A DNA stretch of 58,460 nt from Oscillospiraceae bacterium (lineage in GTDB: Bacteria; Bacillota; Clostridia; Oscillospirales; Ruminococcaceae). Every line of letters starts with the position of its first letter. Positions within the stretch are counted from its first letter, which is position 1. The position numbers and the translations under genes were made by a program. Under the pieces are notes generated by a model. That model did not search any database. It saw only the letters and a program-made list of their open reading frames with translations, and was not told where the DNA came from. Below, one piece after another: positions 34,752 through 43,151 of the stretch. The stretch lies in assembly GCA_009777445.1 (NCBI GenBank), contig WRLV01000005.1:1-58460 (forward strand). The letters run 5' to 3'.

Positions 34752-36938
34752 TTATTTGTTTTCAGCCACAGGCTCATCGGTCACGACTTCTTCAGCCGCA
34801 GGCTCTTCAGTTGCAACTTCTTCAGCCGCAACATCGTCATCAGAGTAGACAAGTGCATCTGGTTGAGATTCGGGTTGCTCGTTTGAGTCGTCATCGGTTG
34901 TCTCTTGGGGAATTTCTTTTACTGACAGTGCTTTGACGGAAAGACTGACTCTACATTTCTCTTCGTTTATTTCTGTGATTTTACATTCCACATCTTGACC
35001 GATTTGTAACTCTTTGGCAACGTTTGTTACGCGCTCAACAGAAATCTGTGAAATGTGAATAAGCCCGTCAACGCCGGGAATAATGCGCGCGAACGCCCCG
35101 AACGGAGTTATGCTCACCACGTTAGCGGTTATAACATCGCCGATATTAAAGTCGTTTAAGAACTTAGTCCATGGGTTGTCGTTAGGGTCTTTAACCCCCA
35201 ATGAAACCCTTCTCTTAATAGGGTCGAAGTTTTTAACGTATACATCTAACTTTTCGCCGACAGAGACAACTTCTTTCGGGTGTTTGATTCTGTTCCAGGT
35301 GAGTTCGGTTAAATGCACCATGCCGTCTACGCCGCCGAGGTCGACAAAAACGCCGTAGCTTTCCATAGACTTCACTTCGCCGGTATAGCGTTGACCGACT
35401 TCAATTTGGTTCCAGAAGGCTTCTCTCTTTGCATCAAGTTCTTCTCTGAGAGTCGCTCTTATTGAGCCGACAACACGGTTTCTCTCTTTGTTGACTTCAA
35501 TAACTTTGAACTTGACAATCTGTTTTTGAAGTTCTTCAAGTTTTCCCGTACGCGGAACGCCCGATTGTGAAGCGGGGACGAAAATTCGCGCCCCTTTATA
35601 AATCAAAATCAGACCGCCCTTAACCACCGCCGTTACGGGGGCAGAAAGCGTTTCGCCGCTTTCAAGGGCTTTTTCGATTGTTTCAAGACCCAATACCGCA
35701 TCTATGCGTTTTTTAGACAGATAAACAACGCCCTCAGCATCGTTTATTGAGGTGACAATACATTCAATTTCATCGCCGACTTTAACCACTTCTTCGGGTT
35801 CAAGCCCGGGTTCGGCACTCAACTCATCGGCAGGTATGTAGCCCGAGTGTTTGGTGCCCACGTCAACAACAGCTTCAGTTCTGTTGACCGCAACAACGCA
35901 GGCCTTGACCCTGTTCCCTATATATACTCTTTTGAAGGTTCGGTCCACCTCCGCCATGAAATCAATGTCAGAGCCGCTTTCCGTACTCTCGACGACCTTG
36001 TTTTTCAATTCTTCGTTCATAAAATTATGAACCTCCTTAATAATCCTCGCGGGCGTTGAAGCACCGGCGGTAATGCCTATTAAAATATCCTTTTGAGGGG
36101 ATAACAGCATACATATTTGTTCAAGCGACAGCTGACTTTTGTCTTCAACAAAAAAAGTGGGGGTAATGTCAGCGCATATTTGCGCAAGCTTTCTTGAATT
36201 GCTGCTACGGCTTGAACCGACAACAATCATCAAGTTACATTCTGCGGCTAATTTACGTGCCTCTTGCTGACGATTAACAGTCGCTCTACATATTGTATCA
36301 AATTTTTCGCCGTTTGTACAGTATTTTTTTATAATTTCTTTACAATATCGCCATTGTGCTACATCAAAGGTGGTTTGAGCCATTAAAATTAGTGCATTTT
36401 GACGAAAAATTTTTTCGCGCTTCAACAAATCCTCTAATAAAACGGCAGATTTTACTACTTTCACTACGCTGTCACCAAGAGCGTGACCCAACACCGCAGT
36501 TATTTCGGGGTGTTCAATATCACCCATTATTATGACATTTTTTCCCAACGCAGTTTGTTCGCTGATAATTTTGTGTAATTTTTTCACATCAGGGCAGGTA
36601 GCATCAATATAACGTATTCCCTTCTCGTTCAACAACTCATAAACCCCACGCGAAACACCATGACTTCTTATTATGACCGGCAAGCCGCCGGTTTCAGACC
36701 GGGAAAAGTCATTTTTTGTTTGCAACAGTTCTCTCTCATCAATCGAAAACACACCGCGCGCTTCAAGTTCGCGCTTGACGGTGTCGTTATGGATTAGTTC
36801 GCCGAGGGTGTAGCCGCCTCCCGCTTGCGCGACTTGCTCGGCAATTTCAACCGCGCGCCTCACGCCGTAACACATTCCAGCCGTTTTAGCAATTCGGCAA
36901 TCAACCTTCAATTGTCCGCTTAAGCTCTTTAATTTCAT
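34752..36938 (-). CDS. ispH-rpsA: IspH-ribosomal protein S1 fusion with an inserted repeat peptide
   Basis: This protein of about 728 residues joins HMBPP reductase, the last step of the MEP isoprenoid pathway, to S1-type RNA-binding domains, a fusion known in Clostridia. IspH iron-sulfur cysteines are in AGMCYGVRRAV, DATCPDVKKLH and DTICRATVNRQQE. Four S1 domains follow, e.g. GQRYTGEVKSMESYGVFVDL and GDVITANVVSITPFGAFARI, then an acidic tail. Residues about 70-87 (ELLQTKNDFSRSETGGLP) are an insert before VIIRSHGV and match the tex and rsmA inserts. The ATG at 36938 has no good binding site; TTG at 36911 would also suit the family. Confidence 0.95.
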   Translation of the reverse strand: MKLKSLSGQLKVDCRIAKTAGMCYGVRRAVEIAEQVAQAGGGYTLGELIHNDTVKRELEARGVFSIDERELLQTKNDFSRSETGGLPVIIRSHGVSRGVYELLNEKGIRYIDATCPDVKKLHKIISEQTALGKNVIIMGDIEHPEITAVLGHALGDSVVKVVKSAVLLEDLLKREKIFRQNALILMAQTTFDVAQWRYCKEIIKKYCTNGEKFDTICRATVNRQQEARKLAAECNLMIVVGSSRSSNSRKLAQICADITPTFFVEDKSQLSLEQICMLLSPQKDILIGITAGASTPARIIKEVHNFMNEELKNKVVESTESGSDIDFMAEVDRTFKRVYIGNRVKACVVAVNRTEAVVDVGTKHSGYIPADELSAEPGLEPEEVVKVGDEIECIVTSINDAEGVVYLSKKRIDAVLGLETIEKALESGETLSAPVTAVVKGGLILIYKGARIFVPASQSGVPRTGKLEELQKQIVKFKVIEVNKERNRVVGSIRATLREELDAKREAFWNQIEVGQRYTGEVKSMESYGVFVDLGGVDGMVHLTELTWNRIKHPKEVVSVGEKLDVYVKNFDPIKRRVSLGVKDPNDNPWTKFLNDFNIGDVITANVVSITPFGAFARIIPGVDGLIHISQISVERVTNVAKELQIGQDVECKITEINEEKCRVSLSVKALSVKEIPQETTDDDSNEQPESQPDALVYSDDDVAAEEVATEEPAAEEVVTDEPVAENK
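36676..36732 (-). repeat. Coding repeat element inside ispH
   Basis: On the gene strand GAACTGTTGCAAACAAAAAA then CGGTCTGAAACCGGCGGC then TTGCCGG. It matches the second half of the tex element in sequence, length and frame. The upstream GCTCAAGT part is absent. Confidence 0.82.
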
Positions 36939-37503
36939 TAGTTATTTTCTCACATATACTTCTCAATGTTTTGCGGTTTTCTATATCAAGCTCTATATGA
37001 TTTAAAGTAATGGGTTTGCCTATCGCGACATCAGCCCTGCTTTCGTCGCCGCCCTTTGCGTACACTATGCAAACAGGGACTATGGGGGCATTAACTTTTG
37101 CCGCAATAACGGCAATACCTGAGCGCGCCCTGCCTATTTCGCCGTTTTTTGAGCGCGTTCCTTCAGGAAAAATAACTAAAATTCGCCCCTTTTTGACTTG
37201 AGCGGCGGCGTTTTCAAGCGCGCTTGTATCGCCCGTACCCCTATTCACCGGAAACGCACCGCAACAGCGTATGAGCCAGCCGAAAATCGGGTTCTTGAAA
37301 AGCTCTGATTTCGCCATAAACGAAAACTTTCCGCGAAACACCGCCCCGACAACCGGAGGGTCTGAATAGCTTTGGTGGTTGCAGGCGATAATATAGCCGC
37401 CCTTAGGCAAGAAAGCATAATTTTCTTTACCGTGTACAACAAGCTTATATCGCAACTTAACATAAATCTCAACTAATTTTCTGACAAAAAAATACATACC
37501 CAT
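36901..37503 (-). CDS. plsC: 1-acyl-glycerol-3-phosphate acyltransferase
   Basis: This 200-residue PlsC-type enzyme makes phosphatidic acid at the membrane. The H(x)4D catalytic motif is NHQSYSDPPVVG and the acceptor motif is FPEGTRSKNG. The N-terminus is amphipathic (YFFVRKLVEIYVKLRYKLVV). Its 3' end overlaps the ispH-S1 start by up to 38 nt. The plsC-ispH-S1 order is common in Clostridia. Confidence 0.94.
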   Translation of the reverse strand: MGMYFFVRKLVEIYVKLRYKLVVHGKENYAFLPKGGYIIACNHQSYSDPPVVGAVFRGKFSFMAKSELFKNPIFGWLIRCCGAFPVNRGTGDTSALENAAAQVKKGRILVIFPEGTRSKNGEIGRARSGIAVIAAKVNAPIVPVCIVYAKGGDESRADVAIGKPITLNHIELDIENRKTLRSICEKITNEIKELKRTIEG

Positions 37504-37564
37504 TCCCCGTCACAAGCTAATTATATAGTCAAAAAGTTTATCTGTCATGAAGACTATAATGCAG

Positions 37565-38380
37565 TTACCCTCGCAACCCCGCGACTTCTTTTTTGGATAA
37601 ACCTGTCATACGCACAACTTTCTCTATAGAATCGCCATCGGCAAGTAAGTTTTTGGCGATTTCAATGCTGTTCCTTTTCCTTGCATTCCGCAAAGCCGAT
37701 GCTTCGTTAAATCTCGCGCGTTCACGAAGACGTGCGACTTCCTTGAACTCGGAAGTGGCGGCAACTGTTTTATAAGCTTGAATCGCTTCTTGCATTTCAT
37801 CAACCCCCAACTCTTCAATTTGTTTCAAATCTTCTTCAGTTTTCGCTTTGAACAATGCAAGCCATAATCTGAGCCTATCGGTTTTAGACAGGGCATCTAA
37901 TGGCAATTTAGGCAACTCGAAATAATGCAGACAAAATTTATCGGTTAACTGTGTATGACGAGTGGCTTCAAGAGCGTGAAACTCTGAATGAAAGCCGGAA
38001 TAATCTTTAAACATCGTGAAATTTACTATGCTGATAATAATCGTCTTCGGTAAATCCGAGTAGGTCTCTCCTTCTTGTAAAGCTGTGGAATACTCACGAG
38101 CCCAATAATAAAGCGAGCGTTCCGGAAAGTCACCCTCATCATTGATTTGAATTTCAAGGTCAACTCGCAGACCGTTTACTATCATGTTGATGTCAAGACG
38201 ACAAAACTTGTCACCCCACGTCTCAGGTGGAATTTCGGGGTTGCGAATTTGAAACAGCTCAATGCTGTCAAGAGCAAGCCCAAGTAGCGTGGCTACGAGA
38301 CTTTTCAGCAATTTAACATGCTTTGTGAAGACCATCTTGAACAGCAGGTCATAAGTGAATTTATATTCGAGTTCAGTCAT
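37565..38380 (-). CDS. Rpn-family PD-(D/E)XK nuclease
   Basis: This protein of about 271 residues belongs to the Rpn/PDDEXK_2 family, linked to RecA-independent DNA transfer. It opens YKFTYDLLFKMVFTKHVKLL. The nuclease core is LDINMIVNGLRVDLEIQIND (D...ExQ), followed by ERSLYYWAREYSTALQEGE. The C-terminus holds charged helices and SIEIAKNLLADGDSIEKVVRMTG, a short helix-turn-helix-like tail. The ATG at 38380 is preferred over TTG at 38389 because GAGAGGTGA fits its spacing. It differs clearly from the two near-identical copies at 45.8 and 51.2 kb. Confidence 0.88.
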   Translation of the reverse strand: MTELEYKFTYDLLFKMVFTKHVKLLKSLVATLLGLALDSIELFQIRNPEIPPETWGDKFCRLDINMIVNGLRVDLEIQINDEGDFPERSLYYWAREYSTALQEGETYSDLPKTIIISIVNFTMFKDYSGFHSEFHALEATRHTQLTDKFCLHYFELPKLPLDALSKTDRLRLWLALFKAKTEEDLKQIEELGVDEMQEAIQAYKTVAATSEFKEVARLRERARFNEASALRNARKRNSIEIAKNLLADGDSIEKVVRMTGLSKKEVAGLRG

Positions 38381-38411
38381 GAAAAGCAATCACCTCTCTT
38401 TTAAATCTTAT

Positions 38412-38440
38412 TGTAACAGATTTTCGGTGATATGTCAAGA
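38412..38440 (-). promoter_or_regulatory. Promoter of the first Rpn gene
   Basis: Minus-strand TTGACA (38440-38435), a 17-nt spacer and TACAAT (38417-38412). Confidence 0.68.
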
Positions 38441-38451
38441 GTGAATTCTTA

Positions 38452-39621
38452 TTAGCTACAAATTCGGCATTTTGCCTTTTCCTTACGCAACAGCCCAACC
38501 ACAATCAGCGCAATACCAACCGCGCAACTTGAAAGTAATATGAGTGCCGCAATATTGGCGTTGACGTTCGCATTACTGCTCCAGTCGCTGAAATTTGCAT
38601 TAAAAACTTGTGTTAGACTTGTGTTTGCGTTTGCATCCACATTTATGATTAGTGGAATAATATCATTCATAAACAGCGAATATACCCCACCGAAAATCGT
38701 GCAGATTCCGGCTCTTGTGAACGCGCTTGTTTTGAGATAGCGAATCACAAGGAATAACACCCATGGGAAAACCGCCCCAGTCGTTGTGCTTAGTAATGCC
38801 TCGCCAACGCCCCCGCTCTGTGCGTAATTCATACTAACTACGACTACGGCATACAAAAGCACTGTATCAATCGTCATTGCAAGCAATCCTTTATGCCGCA
38901 ATTTTGGCAGTAGCTTGGGGGCGACTTTCGTCTTGCCGATTACAAACGGCGCGAATATGAGCGACAGCCCAAAAATAACAGATATTATCGCGACAAAGAA
39001 CCAGTCGCCACCGCTGTATATCGCACAAGTTGCCAACAGCAGAGTAAGGCTTGCTGTGAAGCTCCCTAAAGCCCACAGGAGTTTTTCTTTCCCGAAAACG
39101 AGAGGTATGACCGTGAGCGATGCGAATGTCATCAGCGCGGTTAGCACGATAAAAAACCAGTCCAAAGCGTGAGCCGTCGCTAAGTTGACAATAAAACATA
39201 CTAATATAGGAATTGACATAACTGAAGCTATACTGATTCCTGTAATGCGGGATTTTCGCCTAACTGCTTGTTTGTGATGTTCTACCACATTATTACGTTC
39301 CCCCGTACACTCACCAATCCACCCCAAATACGCCGCAGAACCGCCTGTAATCGGAATCTGCACAATCTCCGGCACTTCATAAGTGTGATTTTCTTTTATA
39401 ACTTCAGCGATTTCATCAAACAACTCAGACCGCGATTTAATCAACAACTTGACTTCATTTTCATCGCAGATTTGACCCTGCCATGAGTATAAACTTTCAA
39501 TCGGCAAAATCTGAACACACGCCGCCAAATTCCGCTCTACAAGCAGTTTTGCGGTGTGTTTTGCGGAGTCTTTATCGGGGTAGGTTGTGGTTATAATTGT
39601 TTGTTCGGGATTACGCATCAT
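38452..39621 (-). CDS. CutA1 domain fused to a multi-pass membrane domain
   Basis: Residues 1 to about 105 are a CutA1 trimer-forming domain: TIITTTYPDKDSAKHTAKLL, ERNLAACVQILPIESLYSWQ, EVKLLIKSR and HTYEVPEIVQIPI. The remaining 280 residues hold about eight hydrophobic helices (IASVMSIPILVCFIVNL, DWFFIVLTALMTFASLTVIP, then similar GGDWFFVAIISVIFGLSLIF). That membrane domain looks like the one attached to helix-turn-helix regulators in Clostridia. CutA1 is usually about 105-110 residues alone. The fusion may tether a metal- or ligand-sensing trimer to the membrane. GGAGG within the preceding mini-gene serves as ribosome binding site. Confidence 0.82.
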   Translation of the reverse strand: MMRNPEQTIITTTYPDKDSAKHTAKLLVERNLAACVQILPIESLYSWQGQICDENEVKLLIKSRSELFDEIAEVIKENHTYEVPEIVQIPITGGSAAYLGWIGECTGERNNVVEHHKQAVRRKSRITGISIASVMSIPILVCFIVNLATAHALDWFFIVLTALMTFASLTVIPLVFGKEKLLWALGSFTASLTLLLATCAIYSGGDWFFVAIISVIFGLSLIFAPFVIGKTKVAPKLLPKLRHKGLLAMTIDTVLLYAVVVVSMNYAQSGGVGEALLSTTTGAVFPWVLFLVIRYLKTSAFTRAGICTIFGGVYSLFMNDIIPLIINVDANANTSLTQVFNANFSDWSSNANVNANIAALILLSSCAVGIALIVVGLLRKEKAKCRICS

Positions 39622-39691
39622 TGCTTTTTTCCTCCAATATTTCTTTCTGGGCTTTCTTACCGATGCCGGGGATTTGAGTTAGGTCTGTCAT
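39611..39691 (-). pseudogene. Truncated helix-hairpin-helix mini-gene (Cdd1-like)
   Basis: An ATG at 39691 behind GGAGGTG encodes 26 residues, MTDLTQIPGIGKKAQKEIL, then a short tail and TAA. The LTQIPGIGKK start is the helix-hairpin-helix of Cdd1-like proteins (about 90 residues), so most of the domain is gone. Its end overlaps the cutA start, so it may persist as a leader that couples translation. Confidence 0.5.
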
Positions 39692-39725
39692 TTTTACACC
39701 TCCGCCCATGCCTTGCAGGCTCACA

Positions 39726-40232
39726 TTACTCCCCCTCAAGGTAATTCGCTTCATCGCTCAATTTGAACGCTTTTCGCAACTCATTTTTCCAAATCATAAC
39801 TTTCCTCGAATCGGGATAAACAGCCGCTTCCGGTGCGGTTAAGTCCACGGTGTCAACATCGAGATAGACAAGCGGTGCATTTGAAGTGTTAATCAGCATA
39901 TGCGCGCCCGATTCGTTCGCGGGCATGACAATTACATCGCCCTGTGAAACGGGCTTATCACCGTCCGGAGTCTTCAACGTGCCACTACCGCTAATAATGT
40001 AGAACACTTCCTCGCTCCCCAAGTGATAATGATACGGATAGTTGGCTTTCCCCGGTTGCAAGGTGTAAAAGCAGACAGAGAGCTTGCCAGTGCCTGCTGT
40101 AAAGGGGTTGCTCACTGCACTTTTTTGATACTCGAAAGAGCGTTTGTGTTCCTTTCCGGGTTCAAAAAACTCGTTAAGATTTGTGGTTGTAAATTCCGCG
40201 CTTTTTACATTTGAAATAGTTATTTTTTGCAT
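39726..40232 (-). CDS. Cupin-domain protein
   Basis: This 168-residue single-cupin protein has the metal-binding motif pair: PYHYHLGSEEVFYIISGSG (motif 1 with H-x-H and Glu) and GDVIVMPANESGAHMLINTS (motif 2 with His). Cupins of this size bind sugars, metals or small acids; no substrate can be inferred. It is part of a run of small minus-strand genes from 42.0 to 39.7 kb. Confidence 0.85.
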   Translation of the reverse strand: MQKITISNVKSAEFTTTNLNEFFEPGKEHKRSFEYQKSAVSNPFTAGTGKLSVCFYTLQPGKANYPYHYHLGSEEVFYIISGSGTLKTPDGDKPVSQGDVIVMPANESGAHMLINTSNAPLVYLDVDTVDLTAPEAAVYPDSRKVMIWKNELRKAFKLSDEANYLEGE

Positions 40233-40240
40233 GACTTTAC

Positions 40241-40429
40241 CTACTTTCTATCTTTAATCAACGCCGCAAAACTGCGGTCGTACTGCCGTTCTGCTTCTTT
40301 CGAGAAAAAGCAAGCAGGGAACTCGCCCGAACGTGTATGATACGCCAAACATTCGCAACATTTGCCGCGCCGTGAACATGAATATGTACACGGGCATTTC
40401 ATCGATTTGTTTTCTTTACAAGTTGACAT
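40241..40429 (-). CDS. DUF6485-type cysteine-rich small protein
   Basis: This 62-residue protein has seven or more cysteines in the pattern C-x8-C-x-C-x3-C-x5-CC-x2-C (MKCPCTYSCSRRGKCCECLA), then CFFSKEAERQYDRSF. It resembles the DUF6485 family, likely a metal-binding protein of unknown role. It lies between the cupin and the 59-residue gene with short gaps, so the genes look cotranscribed. Confidence 0.78.
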   Translation of the reverse strand: MSTCKENKSMKCPCTYSCSRRGKCCECLAYHTRSGEFPACFFSKEAERQYDRSFAALIKDRK

Positions 40430-40432
40430 AGT

Positions 40433-40612
40433 TTATATCCTCCCTGTTTCCCTTTCAATCAATTCCAAAGCCAACCGCAACGCTCTGATTCTTCGTTCAA
40501 GTAATGTCTTCTGCGATTTACCAAAGTTAGATGTGTCAATTTTCTCGCACTTTTTGAGCGTAGATAAAAGCGCGGTGTGGGCTTCTTCGAGTTGTTCTTT
40601 TGTATAGTTCAT
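40433..40612 (-). CDS. Small helical hypothetical protein (59 residues)
   Basis: An ATG at 40612 opens a 59-residue frame: MNYTKEQLEEAHTALLSTLK, then KIDTSNFGKSQKTLLERRI and RALRLALELIERETG. It is a two-helix, charged protein of a type often found next to DUF6485 genes. Its start overlaps the 3' end of the ferredoxin gene by 4 nt and it ends 4 nt before the DUF6485 gene. Function is unknown. Confidence 0.75.
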   Translation of the reverse strand: MNYTKEQLEEAHTALLSTLKKCEKIDTSNFGKSQKTLLERRIRALRLALELIERETGRI

Positions 40613-41382
40613 GATGTGCCGCCTTTCTCAAACACATACTGCCCATAAACCTTATCCCCCAACACCGTCAACGCCTGTGTCGGACAGTTCCCGAAACATC
40701 GATAACAAACAGTGCATTTATCGCCCGAAACCGCCTTTTCATCAGCGATTGTCAAGTTTTTCATCGGGCATAATTTCACGCATAAGCCGCAACTGTTACA
40801 CTTTTCTGTGTCAACTTTCGGGGCAGTAATATAACTATCGGTATTGGGATAAAACCACAGAATTTTCAAGAAGAATCCGATTATGTAATTCAGCGGATTC
40901 AAGCCGCTTTTCTGCCGCTTACTCGCTTTGAATTTATCGGCGGCTTTTGCGATTTTCTTATCTGTTTTTTCGAGTATTTTACCGTCTTTGCTGTAATCGA
41001 AAGCGACTTCCATAATCTTCAAATCTCTAATATTATCGGGCATATTAAACTGCGAACTTCCGATAAATTCTGCTCCACAGTCGGCAAATATTCTTCTTGC
41101 ATAACCCACGCCAAACGCGTTAAACAAGCCTTTCGTGGCGATGATGAATACTTTCTTGCCTTTGAAAGAAGCCTTGTTTTCGATAATAAAATCCTTTGCG
41201 ATTTTCGGGATATTGCTGTAATATACAGGAAAGCCAAACACGAACATTTCATTCTTTTCAAGTTCGTCTAAAATGCCGCCGTCTTCGATTGAGAGGGATT
41301 TTGCCGTGCTGTCAACTTCCGACACAAACCGCTCAACCGCGTGGCGTGTATTTCCTGTTCCGCTGAAATAGATTCCGAGCAT
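40609..41382 (-). CDS. EFR1-type flavodoxin-ferredoxin protein
   Basis: This 257-residue protein joins an N-terminal flavodoxin fold (GIYFSGTGNTRHAVERFV for FMN phosphate; FGFPVYYSNIPKI) to a C-terminal 2[4Fe-4S] ferredoxin (CNSCGLCVKLCPMKN and CTVCYRCFGNCPTQAL). It should shuttle electrons between FMN and iron-sulfur partners in the cytoplasm, as expected in an anaerobe. It overlaps the 59-residue gene by 4 nt. Confidence 0.93.
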   Translation of the reverse strand: MLGIYFSGTGNTRHAVERFVSEVDSTAKSLSIEDGGILDELEKNEMFVFGFPVYYSNIPKIAKDFIIENKASFKGKKVFIIATKGLFNAFGVGYARRIFADCGAEFIGSSQFNMPDNIRDLKIMEVAFDYSKDGKILEKTDKKIAKAADKFKASKRQKSGLNPLNYIIGFFLKILWFYPNTDSYITAPKVDTEKCNSCGLCVKLCPMKNLTIADEKAVSGDKCTVCYRCFGNCPTQALTVLGDKVYGQYVFEKGGTS

Positions 41383-41410
41383 ATCATTCCTCTTTTCTTG
41401 AAATTATAGA

Positions 41411-41977
41411 TTACTCCGCAATCTCCTTAATAACCCGACACGGATTCCCAGCCGCGACAACACCGCTCGGCACATCTTTTGTCACAACCGAACCTGCACC
41501 GATAACGCTCCCATCGCCGATTGTAACGCCCGGCAGAACAATCACGCCGCCGCCAAGCCACACGCTGTTGCCGATTGTCACGGGCTTGCCGTATTCCAAA
41601 AGCGAGTTGCGAATTTCCGCTTCAAGCGGATGGGTGGCAGTATAAATATGCACTCCCGGCGCGAGAAAAACGTTGTCACCGATGTTGACTTCGCAAACGT
41701 CAAGAATAACGCAATCGTAATTCGCGTAGAAGTTATTCCCGACTTTGATGTTATAACCGTAGTCACACTTGAAACTCGGCTCAATGTAACACCTATCACC
41801 GATTGCGCCGAATAACTCGTGCAGAATTTCGGTGCGGCGGTGAAATTCTTCTTCGGTTGTGGCGTTGAAAAGCCGTGTAAGTCGTTGGGCGTTTCTCCGC
41901 TCGTTAGTCAGCGTTAAATCGTTTTCGGTGTAGGCTAAGTAGAGTTCACCTGCAAGCATTTTTTGTTTCTCGCTCAT
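41411..41977 (-). CDS. Sugar O-acetyltransferase (maltose/galactoside type)
   Basis: This 188-residue left-handed beta-helix enzyme transfers acetyl from acetyl-CoA to sugars. It has the Mac N-terminal helix (KMLAGELYLAYTENDLTLTNER), FKCDYGYNIKVGNNFYANYD, the catalytic His region HIYTATHPLEAEIR and hexapeptide repeats IGNSVWLGGGVIVLPGVTIG and GAGSVVTKDVPSGVVAAGNP. The true sugar is unknown; these enzymes often detoxify unmetabolised sugars. It heads the small-gene run behind the peptidase-like gene. Confidence 0.93.
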   Translation of the reverse strand: MSEKQKMLAGELYLAYTENDLTLTNERRNAQRLTRLFNATTEEEFHRRTEILHELFGAIGDRCYIEPSFKCDYGYNIKVGNNFYANYDCVILDVCEVNIGDNVFLAPGVHIYTATHPLEAEIRNSLLEYGKPVTIGNSVWLGGGVIVLPGVTIGDGSVIGAGSVVTKDVPSGVVAAGNPCRVIKEIAE

Positions 41978-42017
41978 ATAAAATACTCCTATTTATAATT
42001 TTCAAAACAAGATAGTT

Positions 42018-42617
42018 TTAATCCCAATCTTGAACACTTAAAACTTTCTGTAACTGCTTTAATTTTAACTGTCTTGTTTTATAGTCGGGCAGTATATTTT
42101 CGACAATTGCCCAAAACCTCGGCGAGTGATTCATCTCTGTGATATGCGCCAATTCGTGAACAACAACATAGTCAATTACATCATCATCAGCCATAATCAG
42201 CCGCCACGAAAAGTTGAGGCTTTTTCGCCCACTGCAACTGCCCCAACGAGTTTTCGCAGAGTTGATTTTTACCGCAATCGGCGTGACATTCATCAACTTT
42301 GAAAAATACATTACTCGTGTGGGAATATATGATTTTGCTTTTGCAATATATTCTGTTTTCAACTGAGGAATAAAAGCGGAATTATTCTGCACAAATTCAT
42401 CACGCTTTGATTGCAATTCCCGCGATTCTGCCAATCTGTCACTAATCCACTTTTCTTTTGACTGCACAAACTTGTCAATTTCGCACTTTGAAGCTCTCAT
42501 CGGCGCGCGAACATCGACTATACCGTTACGGACATAGATTGCGATTGTGCGGCGTTTTGAGCGAGTTAGTGTGTAGTTGGTCTTTGTAATCATAAAAGAA
42601 ACCATTGCCTTCATCAA
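42018..42617 (-). CDS. YgjP/SprT-like zinc metallopeptidase
   Basis: This protein of about 199 residues has the DUF45/M48-like signature: the zinc site VVHELAHITEMNHSPRFWAIV (HExxH plus a downstream H), preceded by RWGSCSGRKSLNFSWRLIMA. The N-terminal part is a basic wing (LTRSKRRTIAIYVRNGIVDV). The substrate is unknown. ATGs at 42617, 42614 and 42593 are all possible starts; none has a strong binding site. Cassette 9 ends just upstream. Confidence 0.88.
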   Translation of the reverse strand: MMKAMVSFMITKTNYTLTRSKRRTIAIYVRNGIVDVRAPMRASKCEIDKFVQSKEKWISDRLAESRELQSKRDEFVQNNSAFIPQLKTEYIAKAKSYIPTRVMYFSKLMNVTPIAVKINSAKTRWGSCSGRKSLNFSWRLIMADDDVIDYVVVHELAHITEMNHSPRFWAIVENILPDYKTRQLKLKQLQKVLSVQDWD

Positions 42618-42628
42618 TATACATTGCC

Positions 42629-42748
42629 ACCGCCCAACAAAAACTGCCGGGCGGTGTTATAATTTTCGGTGTTCATTCGGGACGGGCAAGCCCGCCCCCT
42701 ACAATCATTGTCAATTGTCAATTGTACATTGTCAATTGTTCGTCAACT
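42629..42748. repeat. Intergenic cassette 9 (T-P-W)
   Basis: T hairpin ACCGCCCAAC...GCCGGGCGGT (42629-42655), linker TATAATTTTCGGTGTTCATT, P palindrome GGGACGGGCAAGCCCGCCCC (42679-42698) plus CTAC, and W heptamers 42705-42748 reaching the rplL stop. The T stem and linker match cassette 14 closely. Confidence 0.9.
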
Positions 42749-42749
42749 G

Positions 42750-43121
42750 TCATTTAATCTCAACCGACGCTCCAGCAGCTTCAAGTTTTTCTTTTAACTC
42801 GTCCGCTTCTGCTTTAGAAACGGCTTCTTTTAAGGCTTTGGGGGCTGATTCAACAAATTCTTTTGCTTCTTTGAGCCCTAAACCGCAAATGTCTTTTACG
42901 GCTTTGATGACGTTCATTTTAGATTCGCCGAAGCCCATGAGCATTACGTCGAACTCTGTTTTTTCAGCTTCGGCAGCACCGCCTGCTGCGGGGCCTGCTG
43001 ATACCATTGCTGCGGCTGAAACGCCGAATTCTTCTTCAAAGGCTTTTACCAAATCGTTAAGTTCTAAAACAGTTAACTTCTTTACATCTTCGACAATAGC
43101 CAAAACTTTTTCTGATGCCAT
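42750..43121 (-). CDS. rplL: Ribosomal protein L7/L12
   Basis: This 123-residue stalk protein recruits translation factors to the ribosome. It has the N-terminal helical part ([20 protein letters not shown]), an Ala-Gly hinge ([20 protein letters not shown]) and the C-terminal domain ([39 protein letters not shown]). It follows rplJ by 30 nt with GGAGG at the start. The order rplJ-rplL with a leader is conserved. Confidence 0.98.
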   Translation of the reverse strand: MASEKVLAIVEDVKKLTVLELNDLVKAFEEEFGVSAAAMVSAGPAAGGAAEAEKTEFDVMLMGFGESKMNVIKAVKDICGLGLKEAKEFVESAPKALKEAVSKAEADELKEKLEAAGASVEIK

Positions 43122-43151
43122 TATAATTTTCCTCCATAAATGTAATTTTTA

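Noticed and set aside
36911-36938. W/H repeat at the plsC-ispH junction (GCGGACAATTG)
   Set aside because: Eleven bases resemble H plus W, but there is no hairpin or tandem unit; chance is likely.
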